NCBI GenBank assembly: GCA_016716085.1
Contig: JADJWY010000005.1
Span: 124,001-188,000 of the forward strand
Direction: 5' to 3'
DNA from: Hahellaceae bacterium
Lineage (GTDB): Bacteria; Pseudomonadota; Gammaproteobacteria; Pseudomonadales; Oleiphilaceae
DNA: 64,000 bases
Every line of letters begins with the position of its first letter. Position 1 is the first letter of the stretch. A program made the translations under genes and the position numbers. The notes beneath the pieces are model-generated. The model saw nothing but the letters and a program-made list of their open reading frames with translations. It searched no databases and had not been told where the DNA came from. Of this stretch, positions 1 to 8,559 are shown piece after piece.

Positions 1-1
1 T

Positions 2-499
2 CCGGCGTCGATGTGGTTTTTCAATTTCATTCTCGCTGCCGGTTTTTTGGGCTTTCTGTATTATCTGAAAGATATCCCGGAAACGTCTCAGAAAGTGGCC
101 TCACCCAAGCCAGCAGAGAAAGCGTCGGTGCCACCCGCCGCCAAGCCGAAACCGGCCGAAACCAAACCCTTCCCCTATGACTACGCCAAGATCCTGCCCA
201 AGGCGGAAGTCATTCCGCCCAACGTCAAGGAATATGAACCGAAGGAAGACATCAACAAGTATGTTTACCGCCTCCAGACAGGCTCTTTCCGACGACGCGA
301 GGATGCGGAAAAACAAAAGGCCTCCATCGCGTTCCTGGGCATGCGTGGTGAGATCAAGGAACTTCGCCAGGATAACGGCAACGTGTGGTATCGGGTTGAA
401 GTCGGCCCCATCACCTCGCGCTCAAAAATGAACAAGGCTGTCGACAAACTGGTTAAGATCAGCATTCAACCTCTGGTTCGTAAAGAAAAAGTTGATTAG
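2..499 (+). CDS. SPOR-domain protein, FtsN-like (5' end outside window)
   Basis: The first in-frame ATG is at base 11, but the frame stays open to the window edge and the protein begins directly with a membrane segment ([17 protein letters not shown]), so the cytoplasmic N-terminus is probably missing. After the membrane helix comes a Pro/Ala/Lys-rich linker (about residues 25-60) and then a C-terminal SPOR domain (about residues 83-155, LQTGSF...VWYRVEVGP). SPOR domains bind denuded septal peptidoglycan. A single-pass protein with a SPOR domain directly upstream of hslVU is the usual position of FtsN-like division proteins in gammaproteobacteria. The family call is secure; the FtsN assignment rests on context. 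Confidence 0.75.
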   Translation, partial: PASMWFFNFILAAGFLGFLYYLKDIPETSQKVASPKPAEKASVPPAAKPKPAETKPFPYDYAKILPKAEVIPPNVKEYEPKEDINKYVYRLQTGSFRRREDAEKQKASIAFLGMRGEIKELRQDNGNVWYRVEVGPITSRSKMNKAVDKLVKISIQPLVRKEKVD

Positions 500-554
500 A
501 GACCATCATCCCCACGCGAGACGAGAAACCGGGTGCATTTTCAGGGGAGCGTGA

Positions 555-582
555 CTTGAATTTGACGCAAGCAGCGCCATAT
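555..582 (+). promoter_or_regulatory. Heat-shock (sigma-32-type) promoter for hslVU
   Basis: CTTGAA at 555-560, a 14-nt spacer, and CGCCATAT at 575-582 match the known sigma-32 consensus (CTTGAA, 13-17 nt, CCCCATnT) with one mismatch in the -10. Transcription would start near 588-590, giving a leader of about 27 nt before the hslV ATG at 616. This placement also argues against an hslV start upstream of 616. hslVU is a classic heat-shock operon. Confidence 0.7.
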
Positions 583-615
583 TCTCATCTCACCCCCCAC
601 TCTCAGGACATCAGG

Positions 616-1140
616 ATGACTACGATTGTTTCCATCCGCCGGAATGGCAAGGTCGCCTTAGGCGGCGACGGCCAGGTTTCTCTCGGCAATACCATCATGA
701 AAGGTAACGCACGCAAGGTGCGCCGCCTCTATCACAACAAGGTTATCGCCGGATTCGCAGGCGGCACCGCCGATGCATTCACGCTCTTTGAGCGCTTTGA
801 AGCACAACTGGAGAAACACCAGGGCCACCTGGTGCGGGCCGCGGTGGAACTGGCCAAGGACTGGCGAACCGATCGTGCCCTGAGACGACTGGAAGCGCTG
901 CTGGCAGTTGCCGATGAGAAAGCCTCTCTGATCATTACGGGCAACGGTGACGTGATTGAGCCGGAAAACAGCCTGATCGCCATTGGATCCGGAGGACCGT
1001 TCGCCCAGGCCGCAGCCCGGGCACTCCTGGAAAATACAGAACTCTCCGCGCGGGATATCGTTGAAAAAAGTCTGGAAATAGCAGGCGACATCTGCGTATT
1101 CACCAATCAGACCAAAACCATCGAAGAACTCGGCAATTAA
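616..1140 (+). CDS. hslV: ATP-dependent protease subunit HslV
   Basis: The product is the peptidase subunit of the HslUV (ClpQY) cytoplasmic protease, a proteasome-beta-like threonine protease. The start at 616 gives [11 protein letters not shown], so removal of Met exposes Thr2, the N-terminal nucleophile of the family. The frame is open further upstream (a TTG at 556), but that extension would lie inside the predicted sigma-32 promoter and would bury the catalytic threonine. The resulting 174 residues are the normal HslV length. GGDGQVSLG and the [12 protein letters not shown] segment are family hallmarks. hslU follows after 17 nt. Confidence 0.97.
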   Translation: MTTIVSIRRNGKVALGGDGQVSLGNTIMKGNARKVRRLYHNKVIAGFAGGTADAFTLFERFEAQLEKHQGHLVRAAVELAKDWRTDRALRRLEALLAVADEKASLIITGNGDVIEPENSLIAIGSGGPFAQAAARALLENTELSARDIVEKSLEIAGDICVFTNQTKTIEELGN

Positions 1141-1157
1141 CTGAAAGGATTTGAATT

Positions 1158-2489
1158 ATGTCGGTCATGACGCCGCGCGAAATTGTACACGAACTGGATA
1201 AATACATTGTCGGCCAACACGCTGCAAAAAAGGCTGTCGCCGTTGCCTTGCGTAACCGCTGGCGCCGAATGCAATTAACGCCCGCACTGCGGGATGAAGT
1301 TACGCCAAAGAACATTCTCATGATTGGTCCAACCGGCGTGGGCAAAACGGAAATTGCCCGTCGTCTGGCCAAGCTTGCAGATGCGCCTTTCCTGAAGATC
1401 GAAGCCACCAAATTTACCGAAGTGGGTTACGTCGGCCGCGATGTGGAATCCATGATTCGGGATCTTGCGGAAATGTCGATTAAACTGTTCAGAGAGAAAG
1501 CCATGGCGAAAGTCGAGGAACAAGCCTTTCTCGCTGCGGAAGATCGTATTCTCGATGCCCTGCTCCCCCCTGCCCGCAACTTCAGCAATCCCGATGAACC
1601 TCCGGAGAAAGATTCCGCAGCGCGCCAGGTGTTTCGCAAGAAACTGCGGGAAGGCACCCTGAATGACAAGGAGATCGACATTGATGTCAAGTCGGTACCG
1701 GTTGGCGTCGAAATCATGGCACCGCCAGGCATGGAGGATATGACCAATCAGCTTCAAAGCATGTTCAGCAATTTGTCGGGAGACCGCAAAAAAACCAAGC
1801 GTATGAAGGTTGAAGACGCACTGCGCAAGGTCAAAGAAGAAGAAGCCGCACGCCTGGTCAATGAAGACGAACTGAAGCAGAAAGCCATTCAGGCGGTGGA
1901 GCAGAACGGGATTATATTCATTGATGAGATCGACAAAGTCGCCAAGCGAGCCGAACACAGCTCTGCTGATGTCTCACGCGAGGGAGTTCAACGCGATCTT
2001 CTTCCCATCATTGAGGGGTCTACCGTCAACACCAAATTCGGCATGATCAAAACGGACCATATTCTGTTTATCGCGTCTGGAGCCTTTCATCTTTCCAAAC
2101 CCTCGGATCTAATTCCCGAGCTACAAGGGCGACTGCCGATTCGCGTCGAGCTGGAAGCCTTGAGCCCCGGCGATTTTGAAAAGATCCTGACCGAACCCAA
2201 TGCATCACTGACCGAACAGTATGTCGCGCTGATGGCCACCGAAGGTGTCAAACTGAGCTTTGAACGGGACGCTATTTCCCGAATCGCAGAGATTGCCTGG
2301 AAGGTGAATGAGAAAACCGAAAATATCGGGGCGCGGCGCTTACATACGGTTATGGAGCGATTGCTGGAAGAAATCAGCTTTTCAGCCGGGGACAAGATTC
2401 AGGAAAGCTTTAGCGTGACCGCTCAATATGTCGTCGACACACTGGGCGAACTGTCTGAAGATGAAGACCTCAGTCGCTATATACTGTAA
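1158..2489 (+). CDS. hslU: ATP-dependent protease ATPase subunit HslU
   Basis: This is the AAA+ unfoldase that feeds substrates into HslV. Walker A GPTGVGKT lies at residues 57-64, the pore-loop GYVG at 90-93, the inserted I-domain at about 110-240 and Walker B IIFIDEID at 252-259. The protein ends in SRYIL, the C-terminal tail that docks into HslV. The 443-residue length is typical. A Shine-Dalgarno AAAGGA at 1143-1148 precedes the ATG, and hslV lies 17 nt upstream, so the two form one operon. An IS607-type element now sits immediately downstream of the stop codon. Confidence 0.98.
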   Translation: MSVMTPREIVHELDKYIVGQHAAKKAVAVALRNRWRRMQLTPALRDEVTPKNILMIGPTGVGKTEIARRLAKLADAPFLKIEATKFTEVGYVGRDVESMIRDLAEMSIKLFREKAMAKVEEQAFLAAEDRILDALLPPARNFSNPDEPPEKDSAARQVFRKKLREGTLNDKEIDIDVKSVPVGVEIMAPPGMEDMTNQLQSMFSNLSGDRKKTKRMKVEDALRKVKEEEAARLVNEDELKQKAIQAVEQNGIIFIDEIDKVAKRAEHSSADVSREGVQRDLLPIIEGSTVNTKFGMIKTDHILFIASGAFHLSKPSDLIPELQGRLPIRVELEALSPGDFEKILTEPNASLTEQYVALMATEGVKLSFERDAISRIAEIAWKVNEKTENIGARRLHTVMERLLEEISFSAGDKIQESFSVTAQYVVDTLGELSEDEDLSRYIL

Positions 2490-2506
2490 CGCTCTCTAAA
2501 AAGAAA

Positions 2507-2513
2507 AAGGGCC
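2507..2513. repeat. Left arm of inverted repeat flanking the IS element
   Basis: AAGGGCC here is the exact reverse complement of GGCCCTT at 4204-4210 on the other side of the IS607-type element. Without the element the two arms could form a 7-bp stem just after hslU. The right arm overlaps the stop codon of the convergent patatin gene. This is an observation of complementarity; the idea that they were one hairpin is inference. Confidence 0.5.
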
Positions 2514-2544
2514 TTAGGGTTTTAACAGATGGCTTTAAAACTAT

Positions 2545-2553
2545 CCAAAGCTA
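2545..2553. repeat. Subterminal direct repeat CCAAAGCTA, left copy
   Basis: CCAAAGCTA is repeated exactly at 4162-4170 near the right end of the element. In the right copy its first eight bases form one arm of a hairpin (4162-4187). Such repeats may be recombinase binding sites or part of the TnpB guide-RNA scaffold. Confidence 0.5.
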
Positions 2554-2569
2554 ATTTAATGTGCTCACT

Positions 2570-2983
2570 ATGGATAGATTAGTGAGCATTGGCGATGCGG
2601 CAAAAGCCCTTGGGGTCTCAGTGACCACGCTTCGACGATGGGAAAAAGAAGGGCGGTTGACCCCGGAGCATACCTCTGGAGGCCATCGTCGTTATGATCT
2701 TGCCAAGCTTAAACCTGAACTGGTTCACGCCATGGACAGCGACAGGCGAACCATCGCCTACGCTCGTGTGTCCAGTCACGACCAGAAAGCAGACCTTGAG
2801 CGTCCGAAGCAGGATTTGAATCTTTACTGCGCTCAACATGGATGGACTTTCGAGGAAGATTTGGCGAAAGACGTTCTGGAGATAATCACTGTGTTCAGTG
2901 CTCGCCTTTACGGGAGTCGATCTCGCAAGAACCAGAAGCTGTTGGACGGTGTTAAAAAGGCTGTCGAGGACTCGCAATCGTGA
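2570..2983 (+). pseudogene. tnpA: IS607-family serine recombinase TnpA, internal in-frame deletion
   Basis: The N-terminus is a MerR-like helix-turn-helix (VSIGDAAKALGVSVTTLRRWE), followed by the start of the serine-recombinase domain (IAYARVSSHDQKADLER, with the nucleophilic serine). The sequence then jumps from HGWTFE straight into EDLAKDVLEIITVFSARLYG, which belongs near the C-terminus. As I know the family, about 60-70 residues lie between these blocks, carrying the catalytic arginines and the HKDRLLRFG segment. The protein is about 137 residues instead of about 200. The junction is near 2846-2854, where family members have a TFE in both flanking blocks, consistent with deletion between short repeats. 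A GTG at 2561 is an alternative start. Recombination activity is very unlikely. Confidence 0.8.
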
Positions 2984-4146
2984 TTCTCGTTCACAAGATT
3001 GAACTTGTACCGAATAACCAGCAGTCAAACTACTTTGCTCGCGCCTGCGGGACATCTCGTTTCGCCTACAACTGGGCCTTGGCTCGATGGAACGAGATTT
3101 ACAAGGCCGGAGGCAAGCCAAAAGAAGCTGCTCTGCGCCGAGAGTTAAACAGCCTCAAGGCTGAACAATTCCCGTGGATGCTTGAAGTAACCAAGGTCGC
3201 TCCCCAGCAAGCGATCAAGAACGCAGGGGAGGCATATAGCCGCTTCTTCAAGAAACTGGGGAAGTTTCCCAGATTCAAGAAAAAGGGTATTCTCGACAGT
3301 TTCAGGGCTGACAATGGCCCTGCAAAGGCAGGGCAGGATGCCGTGCCGGTAGAAGGCAAGTACATCAAGCTACCCAGAATCGGGTGGCTTAAGATGCGTG
3401 AGCCGCTACGCTACGAAGGACAGGTGAAATCGGTGGTCGTTTCTCGCCGTGCTGACAGATGGTTTGCTGCTATTGCAGTGGATACAGACCAGTTGCCTCA
3501 TGTTCGCAAAAACCACGGAACCGTGGGTGTCGATCTGGGCGTAACCACTCTGGCGACCCTGAGCACGGGAGAGAAAATTACAGGTCCGAAGGCGCACAAG
3601 GCTTTGCTCAACCGAATGCGCCGACTGTCCCGCTCGCTATCTCGAAAGAAGAAAGGCTCTGCCAATCGCCACAAGGCGAAGCAAAAACTGGCAAGACTTC
3701 ACGCACAGATAGCCAACATTCGCGCAGATGCGCTTCATAAGCTCACGACTGGTCTGGTTCTCGATCACACGGTCATAGGTATCGAGGATCTGAATGTGAA
3801 AGGCATGGCCCGTAACAAACGCCTTGCCCGCCATGTCATGGATCAGTCCTTTGGCGAGTTCAGGAGGCAGCTAGAGTACAAGGCGAAGTGGTACGGATCG
3901 ACGGTCGTTGTGGCTGATCGCTTCTTTGCCAGCAGTAAACTGTGTTCGGCCTGTGGCGTGAAGAATCCAGCCGTAGTGCTTGGCGTATCAGGCTGGGACT
4001 GTCCGTCTTGTGGCGTAGTTCACGACCGGGATGAAAACGCAGCGATAAATCTTGAGCATTGGGCGGTGAGTTCCACCGCAACAGCCTGTGGATCGGAAAG
4101 CTCTGGCTGTGCTGCCTGGCAGCGCAGTGAAACTATGCCGAGTTGA
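2980..4146 (+). CDS. tnpB: TnpB, RNA-guided nuclease of the IS607-type element
   Basis: The GTG start overlaps the tnpA stop (GTGA). The protein has 388 residues. All RuvC catalytic acids are visible: Asp185 in GVDLGVTT, Glu269 in IGIEDLN and Asp351 in HDRDENAAIN. The zinc ribbon is intact (CSAC at 322-325 and CPSC at 341-344). TnpB proteins are ancestors of Cas12; they use a right-end transcript as guide RNA to cleave DNA that lacks the element, which favours retention of the transposon. No frameshift or internal stop is seen. Here tnpB is intact although its partner recombinase is deleted, so it may persist by selfish maintenance or await decay. Confidence 0.9.
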   Translation: MILVHKIELVPNNQQSNYFARACGTSRFAYNWALARWNEIYKAGGKPKEAALRRELNSLKAEQFPWMLEVTKVAPQQAIKNAGEAYSRFFKKLGKFPRFKKKGILDSFRADNGPAKAGQDAVPVEGKYIKLPRIGWLKMREPLRYEGQVKSVVVSRRADRWFAAIAVDTDQLPHVRKNHGTVGVDLGVTTLATLSTGEKITGPKAHKALLNRMRRLSRSLSRKKKGSANRHKAKQKLARLHAQIANIRADALHKLTTGLVLDHTVIGIEDLNVKGMARNKRLARHVMDQSFGEFRRQLEYKAKWYGSTVVVADRFFASSKLCSACGVKNPAVVLGVSGWDCPSCGVVHDRDENAAINLEHWAVSSTATACGSESSGCAAWQRSETMPS

Positions 4147-4203
4147 AGTAGGAAGCCAGCACCAAAGCTACTTATGAGCAGCTTTGGGTAAGGTTGGCGG
4201 AAC
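4085..4203 (+). ncRNA. Candidate TnpB guide RNA (omega/reRNA) scaffold
   Basis: TnpB guide RNAs are encoded by the 3' end of tnpB plus the right end of the element, with the guide continuing into host DNA. Here the region contains a GC-rich stretch (GCTGCCTGGCAGCGCAG, near 4110-4126) and a perfect 8-bp hairpin: CCAAAGCT (4162-4169), a 10-nt loop, AGCTTTGG (4180-4187). The guide would start at the element boundary near 4203. The structure is seen; the RNA is inferred from family knowledge, and its 5' end is a guess. Confidence 0.4.
4162..4187 (+). repeat. Perfect hairpin at the right end of the IS element, containing the CCAAAGCTA repeat
   Basis: Arms CCAAAGCT (4162-4169) and AGCTTTGG (4180-4187) are fully complementary. 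The left arm is part of the 9-bp direct repeat shared with 2545-2553. No T-run follows, so it is more likely a recombination or guide-RNA structure than a terminator. Confidence 0.5.
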
Positions 4204-4210
4204 GGCCCTT
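4204..4210. repeat. Right arm of inverted repeat flanking the IS element
   Basis: GGCCCTT complements AAGGGCC at 2507-2513. The last two bases are part of the TAA stop codon of the patatin gene on the minus strand (4209-4211). Confidence 0.5.
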
Positions 4211-5465
4211 ATATAATCTCTCGGGCATGCTGTAAAAAATCAGCCACGTTATCGAGCTGCGCGCCCAGGCGATTCAGGTAGCCTGGCCCATCGGCCTTCT
4301 GTCTCGCCACATAGAGTGGCAACATCTCACCATACAGGCTGGTACTGAGCGTGCGCTGCTCATCCTCAAGAATGTCACGCCGTATCTTCACACCAAACGG
4401 CGCCAGCTGCGCGGACAGGGTGTCAAAACGGGCCAGAATATCCTGGCGTGTCATCTGATAAGCATGCTCACATACAATACGCCGTGACTGGAAACTGAAC
4501 ACGCTGGAGAAGAAAATTTTGGCATCATTTCGCACGGGCTCAAACATGGCGATCTGCGCATCCGGGTATTCGGTTTCGTACATTGCCATCCCCGCACGCA
4601 TCCGCGAATACACCATGGTACGGTAAGTCTGCGCAAAAATATTTGGCATCCCCTGATTAAGCAGACTTCCCGGTGCCATCGTGCCCGCCTGAACAGCGGC
4701 TTTAACGTCTATCGGCACCACCGGATTGATCGCGAGCACCAGATCTGCCCCATCCTCCAGCGCGACCGACGCATGCAAGCCTTTACGCAAGGTGCCATCC
4801 ACGTAGTGACGTCCATCGATCTCGACTGGCAAATACAGCCCTGGTGTTGCCACACTGGCCTGAACGGCTTTGGAAATGGGCACGTGATCAAAGCCTGGTG
4901 CGCCGAAGCGAACCGCCTCGCTGCTTTCCAGGTCTGCCGCAATCAGGTACAGGCGACGGCTCAACTGGCGAAAATCGTTCGTACGCCCCAACAAGTTGTA
5001 GGAACGCTCCAGGTAATCCTGCAGCCCCTGATTATCAAACAGCCCCGCTGGAATAGCCTGTGCCAGAATCGTCATCGATTCAAGCAAACTCTGATCCCGT
5101 GGATTCTCGATAAAACGGGCGCAGGCTTCCGTCAATAGCCCAGGCACCGACAGCATGCGTCGCACATACTCGCGCATGGCCGGTCGATAAAAAACCTCAG
5201 GGTGAAAGGGGTGAACGTCGGATTCGTTCTTCACGAAAATCCGGCACATTTGTGCCGTCGTCATCTGGTTCGCCAGATTGGCCGCAACAAACGACCCCGC
5301 GCTCACGCCGACATAGGCGTACAGATCATTGAAATCCAGCCCTTCGAAGGCCTCGTCCATCGCACGAAGTGCCCCGATCTGATAGATGCCCCCCAAGGCG
5401 CCTCCACCTCCCAACACCAACGCAATTTTACCTTTGGGCGGGGGATTTTGAGCGGTTTCTTTCAT
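4209..5465 (-). CDS. Patatin-like phospholipase family protein
   Basis: Serine lipid hydrolase of the patatin fold. The N-terminal oxyanion loop GGGGALGG, the nucleophile elbow GVSAG and the Asp of the catalytic dyad in HYVDGTL are all visible. The family acts on phospholipids or other acyl esters; the substrate here is unknown. I chose the ATG at 5465 (MKETAQNPPP, 418 aa), which has AGAGG 7 nt upstream, over an ATG six codons earlier with a poorer site. No signal peptide is evident. It is convergent with the IS element and separated from ptsP by 163 nt. A second, unrelated-looking patatin lies at 51211. Confidence 0.88.
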   Translation of the reverse strand: MKETAQNPPPKGKIALVLGGGGALGGIYQIGALRAMDEAFEGLDFNDLYAYVGVSAGSFVAANLANQMTTAQMCRIFVKNESDVHPFHPEVFYRPAMREYVRRMLSVPGLLTEACARFIENPRDQSLLESMTILAQAIPAGLFDNQGLQDYLERSYNLLGRTNDFRQLSRRLYLIAADLESSEAVRFGAPGFDHVPISKAVQASVATPGLYLPVEIDGRHYVDGTLRKGLHASVALEDGADLVLAINPVVPIDVKAAVQAGTMAPGSLLNQGMPNIFAQTYRTMVYSRMRAGMAMYETEYPDAQIAMFEPVRNDAKIFFSSVFSFQSRRIVCEHAYQMTRQDILARFDTLSAQLAPFGVKIRRDILEDEQRTLSTSLYGEMLPLYVARQKADGPGYLNRLGAQLDNVADFLQHAREII

Positions 5466-5628
5466 GGACTGACCTCTACGCATGATCTGACACTCTCTTC
5501 AGTATAGGACTTCGGGGCACAGCCTGCCCGAATCCGGATCAAGTTATTCAGTTTCCAGCTATCTACCTGCCAAAAACGAGTTAAACCGAATTCAAATGAA
5601 GCTAACAGAGCAATTTAGAACAGTCATA

Positions 5629-7914
5629 CTAATCTGACCCAGCCTTCCCTGAGGGCCGCGTAAAAAACTCAAAGCCGGCTTCACGCAGGCAGGACTCCAG
5701 CGTGCTGCGCACCAGCTGCGGAGTATCACAGGCTAACAGACGCCTTAATACATCTTCTGCCCACTCCATCGAAATGGAGCGAAGCACCAGCTTGACTCTC
5801 GGCAGATTCACGGCATTCATTGAGAGGAATCGATAACCCATCGCTGTCAAAATAATCGCCCCGCCCGGATCACCAGCCAGCTCACCGCAAATACTCAGGG
5901 GCTTACCCGCCGCTTGAGCATCCAGACTGATTTTATACAGGGCGTGCAGAACAGCAGGGTGAAAAGGCTGGTAGAGGTTAGCGACACGCGGATTATTGCG
6001 ATCAACCGCAAGCAAATATTGAGTCAGGTCGTTACTTCCCACGGAGATAAAATCGACCCTCTCCGCAATTTCTTTGACCTGAAAGACAGAGCTTGGCACT
6101 TCAATCATTGCACCAATCGGCGGCATCACAACGTCAATTCCATCCTCACGAACTTCGTGATAGACCCGATATATCAGGCGCAGAGCCTCCTCCACCTCAG
6201 AGATATTGGAAATCATCGGCAATAGGATGCGCAGGTTATCCAAGCCTTCGCTGGCTTTGATCATCGCACGAACCTGCCCAAGAAAAATCTCCGGATGATC
6301 CAGCGTTACACGGATGCCGCGCCACCCCAGAAACGGATTTTCTTCGGAGATCGGGAAATAGGGCAGCGTCTTATCCCCACCGATATCCAGCGTCCTCATC
6401 GTCACCGGATTGGGATAAAACGCCTCCAGCTGCTCGCGATAACAGTCCCGCTGCTCAAGCTCACTGGGAAATCGCTCGCTGATCATGAAGGGAACTTCCG
6501 TTCGGTACAGGCCAACCCCTTCTGCCCCATGGCTCAATGAGCGCATCACATCGGTCATCAGGCCGGTATTCACCCACAAACTGATATCCTGACCATCCTC
6601 GGTTCGACAAGGTAAATCGCGCAGCTTTTCCAGATCAGAGGAGACCTGTTTTTCTTCTTCGACAATACGCTGGTAATAGGTGATCAGCTCTGCAGAGGGG
6701 TAACCAAACACCTCGCCGTTGTAGCCGTCCACGATCATCTCCATGCCTTCAAGCTTTCCTGCTGGCATATCGACGACGCCGAGCACGCAGGGCAAATTCA
6801 TGGCACGCGCCAGAATGGCAACATGTGAATTACTCGAGCCACGCACGGACACCAGTCCGCGAAGCCGATCACGCGGAACTTCGCCCAGCATCGCGGGAGT
6901 CAGCTCCTCACTGATCAGGATGGTATCGGGAGGATACTCCCGCTGCAGCGTTGAGGACTGCTTCTGCAGGTAGGCCAGCACGCGCTGCCCCAGGTCACGG
7001 ATATCGACCGCACGCTCACGCAGATAACTGTCTGCGATCGCCTCGAAGTGACTGACATATTCCAGTACGACCGCCCGTAAGGCGCCTTGTGCCCAGTGCC
7101 CCTTTTGAATCAGTGCTTTGACCTCACCGGTAAGAGCCTGCTCATCGAGGATACCCAGGTAGACATCGAACAACGCCCTTTCCTCTGGCCGAATCCGACT
7201 TGCCAACTCCCGACCGACGTTTTCGATATCCAGACGCACCGCTGCCACAGCGGCATCCAATTGGGCGAGTTCACCGCCAATGTCAGTGATGAGTTTATTG
7301 GGTACAACATTCAGATCTGCGGGGGGATAGCTCACCACCGCATGACCAATCGCGACACCGTTAGCACCGGCCGCCCCTTTGAAACACACATCACGGGCCT
7401 GTTGCCCGGCAAAACTCAGGCCGGACAGAATACCGGTCGCTTCGCCATGGGCAATGACGGCAGCCAACTGCGCCGAGACAGTGACGAGGAATGCTTCCTC
7501 CCCCTCATCAAACAGTCGGCTATCCTGCTGTTGCACAACCAATACACCGAGCACCTTGCGATGATGAATGATGGGAACGCCGAGAAAGGAACGGAATTTT
7601 TCTTCACCGGTATCAGGGAAATAACGGTAGCGGGGATGCTCAGGAGCATCATCCAGATTCAAAGGCTCTTCCCTGACCCCAACCAGGCCCACAAGGCCCT
7701 CCGAATGCCCCAATGTCACTTTGCCGATGCTATCAGGATTCAGCCCTTCGGTAGCCATCAGAAAATAACGATTGCTGTCGGGGTCCAGCAAGTATATTGA
7801 ACAGACCTCCGTCCCCATCGCAGCGCGCACTCGCGTCACGATGACCCGGAGCGCCTGATCCAAACCCGGCGCGGCATTAACTTCCTGTACTATGCGTCGC
7901 AGCAGGTTAAGCAT
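5629..7914 (-). CDS. ptsP: Phosphoenolpyruvate-protein phosphotransferase PtsP (EI-Ntr)
   Basis: First enzyme of the nitrogen phosphotransferase system; it takes phosphate from PEP and passes it to NPr (PtsO). An N-terminal GAF domain (about residues 1-160) precedes the EI-like region: His-carrying swivel segment around His364 (SSNSHVAILARAMN) and a TIM-barrel PEP-binding domain (GLYRTEVPFM, SVGSNDLTQYLLAVDRNN, ICGELAGDP). The length of 761 residues is normal for PtsP. rppH lies 18 nt upstream on the same strand, the common gammaproteobacterial order, so the two are probably cotranscribed. The GAF domain in this family senses glutamine or other nitrogen signals. Confidence 0.96.
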   Translation of the reverse strand: MLNLLRRIVQEVNAAPGLDQALRVIVTRVRAAMGTEVCSIYLLDPDSNRYFLMATEGLNPDSIGKVTLGHSEGLVGLVGVREEPLNLDDAPEHPRYRYFPDTGEEKFRSFLGVPIIHHRKVLGVLVVQQQDSRLFDEGEEAFLVTVSAQLAAVIAHGEATGILSGLSFAGQQARDVCFKGAAGANGVAIGHAVVSYPPADLNVVPNKLITDIGGELAQLDAAVAAVRLDIENVGRELASRIRPEERALFDVYLGILDEQALTGEVKALIQKGHWAQGALRAVVLEYVSHFEAIADSYLRERAVDIRDLGQRVLAYLQKQSSTLQREYPPDTILISEELTPAMLGEVPRDRLRGLVSVRGSSNSHVAILARAMNLPCVLGVVDMPAGKLEGMEMIVDGYNGEVFGYPSAELITYYQRIVEEEKQVSSDLEKLRDLPCRTEDGQDISLWVNTGLMTDVMRSLSHGAEGVGLYRTEVPFMISERFPSELEQRDCYREQLEAFYPNPVTMRTLDIGGDKTLPYFPISEENPFLGWRGIRVTLDHPEIFLGQVRAMIKASEGLDNLRILLPMISNISEVEEALRLIYRVYHEVREDGIDVVMPPIGAMIEVPSSVFQVKEIAERVDFISVGSNDLTQYLLAVDRNNPRVANLYQPFHPAVLHALYKISLDAQAAGKPLSICGELAGDPGGAIILTAMGYRFLSMNAVNLPRVKLVLRSISMEWAEDVLRRLLACDTPQLVRSTLESCLREAGFEFFTRPSGKAGSD

Positions 7915-7932
7915 TGCCGACCGCTGTCATAT

Positions 7933-8415
7933 TCAGTTCTCCCGACGAAAAACGAGGGGGGCAAACTCCTTCATAGCCCGTCTGTAGACTTCCCGCTTGA
8001 ACGACACAACCTGCCCAAGTGGATACCAATAACTGACCCATTGCCAGCCATCAAATTCTGGCGTTTCAGACATACTGGTACTGATACCCGTATCATCTGA
8101 CAACAAGCGAAGCAAATACCACTTCTGTTTCTGCCCCACACACACCGGATGCGAATCATGCCGAATCATTTTCTTGGGTAAGCGATACCGCAACCACCCT
8201 TTGGTCAACGCCAGGATTTTCACGGACTCTGGCCCCAAACCGACTTCTTCGTGCAGCTCACGGTACAATGCCTCTTCTGGCGTTTCGTCGCGCTTTATCC
8301 CCCCCTGAGGGAATTGCCAGGAATCCTGGCCAATGCGTCGGGCCCAGAATACACGTCCTTCTTGATTCGTCAGGACGATCCCCACATTAGGCCTGTAACC
8401 TTCCGAATCTATCAC
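7933..8415 (-). CDS. rppH: RNA pyrophosphohydrolase RppH
   Basis: Nudix hydrolase that removes pyrophosphate from 5'-triphosphorylated mRNA and so triggers RNase E decay. The start is a GTG giving (M)[14 protein letters not shown], the family's canonical N-terminus, with AAAGAGG six bases upstream; an ATG eight codons earlier is a less likely start. The Nudix box [20 protein letters not shown] is complete and follows WQFPQ, typical for RppH. About 160 residues. It precedes ptsP in a probable two-gene operon. Confidence 0.95.
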   Translation of the reverse strand: MIDSEGYRPNVGIVLTNQEGRVFWARRIGQDSWQFPQGGIKRDETPEEALYRELHEEVGLGPESVKILALTKGWLRYRLPKKMIRHDSHPVCVGQKQKWYLLRLLSDDTGISTSMSETPEFDGWQWVSYWYPLGQVVSFKREVYRRAMKEFAPLVFRREN

Positions 8416-8559
8416 CGTCGACCTCTTTATTATGCGCATTAACCCTTATTATCCGTCATTTTTCCATAATTGTCCGGCAAATGACAAACACTGAGATGCA
8501 GCCATTCGCGTAATCGGGGATAATTGCTGTTTTTAAATGCACGAACCCGGAGGCCGCGC

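Larger units (their letters stand above)
2514..4203 (+). mobile_element. IS607-type insertion sequence (tnpA internally deleted, tnpB intact); ends approximate
   Basis: A serine-recombinase TnpA with an N-terminal MerR-like helix-turn-helix is followed by an overlapping tnpB, the IS607 architecture. The ends are not exactly placed because IS607 elements have no terminal inverted repeats and make no target duplication. I bracket the element by the 7-bp inverted repeat that flanks it (AAGGGCC at 2507-2513, GGCCCTT at 4204-4210), interpreted as host sequence. CCAAAGCTA occurs as a direct repeat near both ends (2545-2553 and 4162-4170). The element lies between hslU and a convergent patatin gene. 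With TnpA broken it is probably not mobile without help. Confidence 0.7.

Noticed and set aside
1275..1958. 227-codon open frame antisense to hslU
   Set aside because: It lies wholly within hslU, whose frame has all family motifs; its translation shows no recognisable domain.
5466..5628. Terminator between ptsP and the patatin gene
   Set aside because: Only a weak stem (TTCGGG/CCCGAA near 5509-5530) without a T-run is visible; not convincing.
7087..7800. 237-codon open frame antisense to ptsP
   Set aside because: Shadow of a clearly coding gene; composition is atypical for a protein (rich in His, Gln, Pro, Thr) and no motif is visible.
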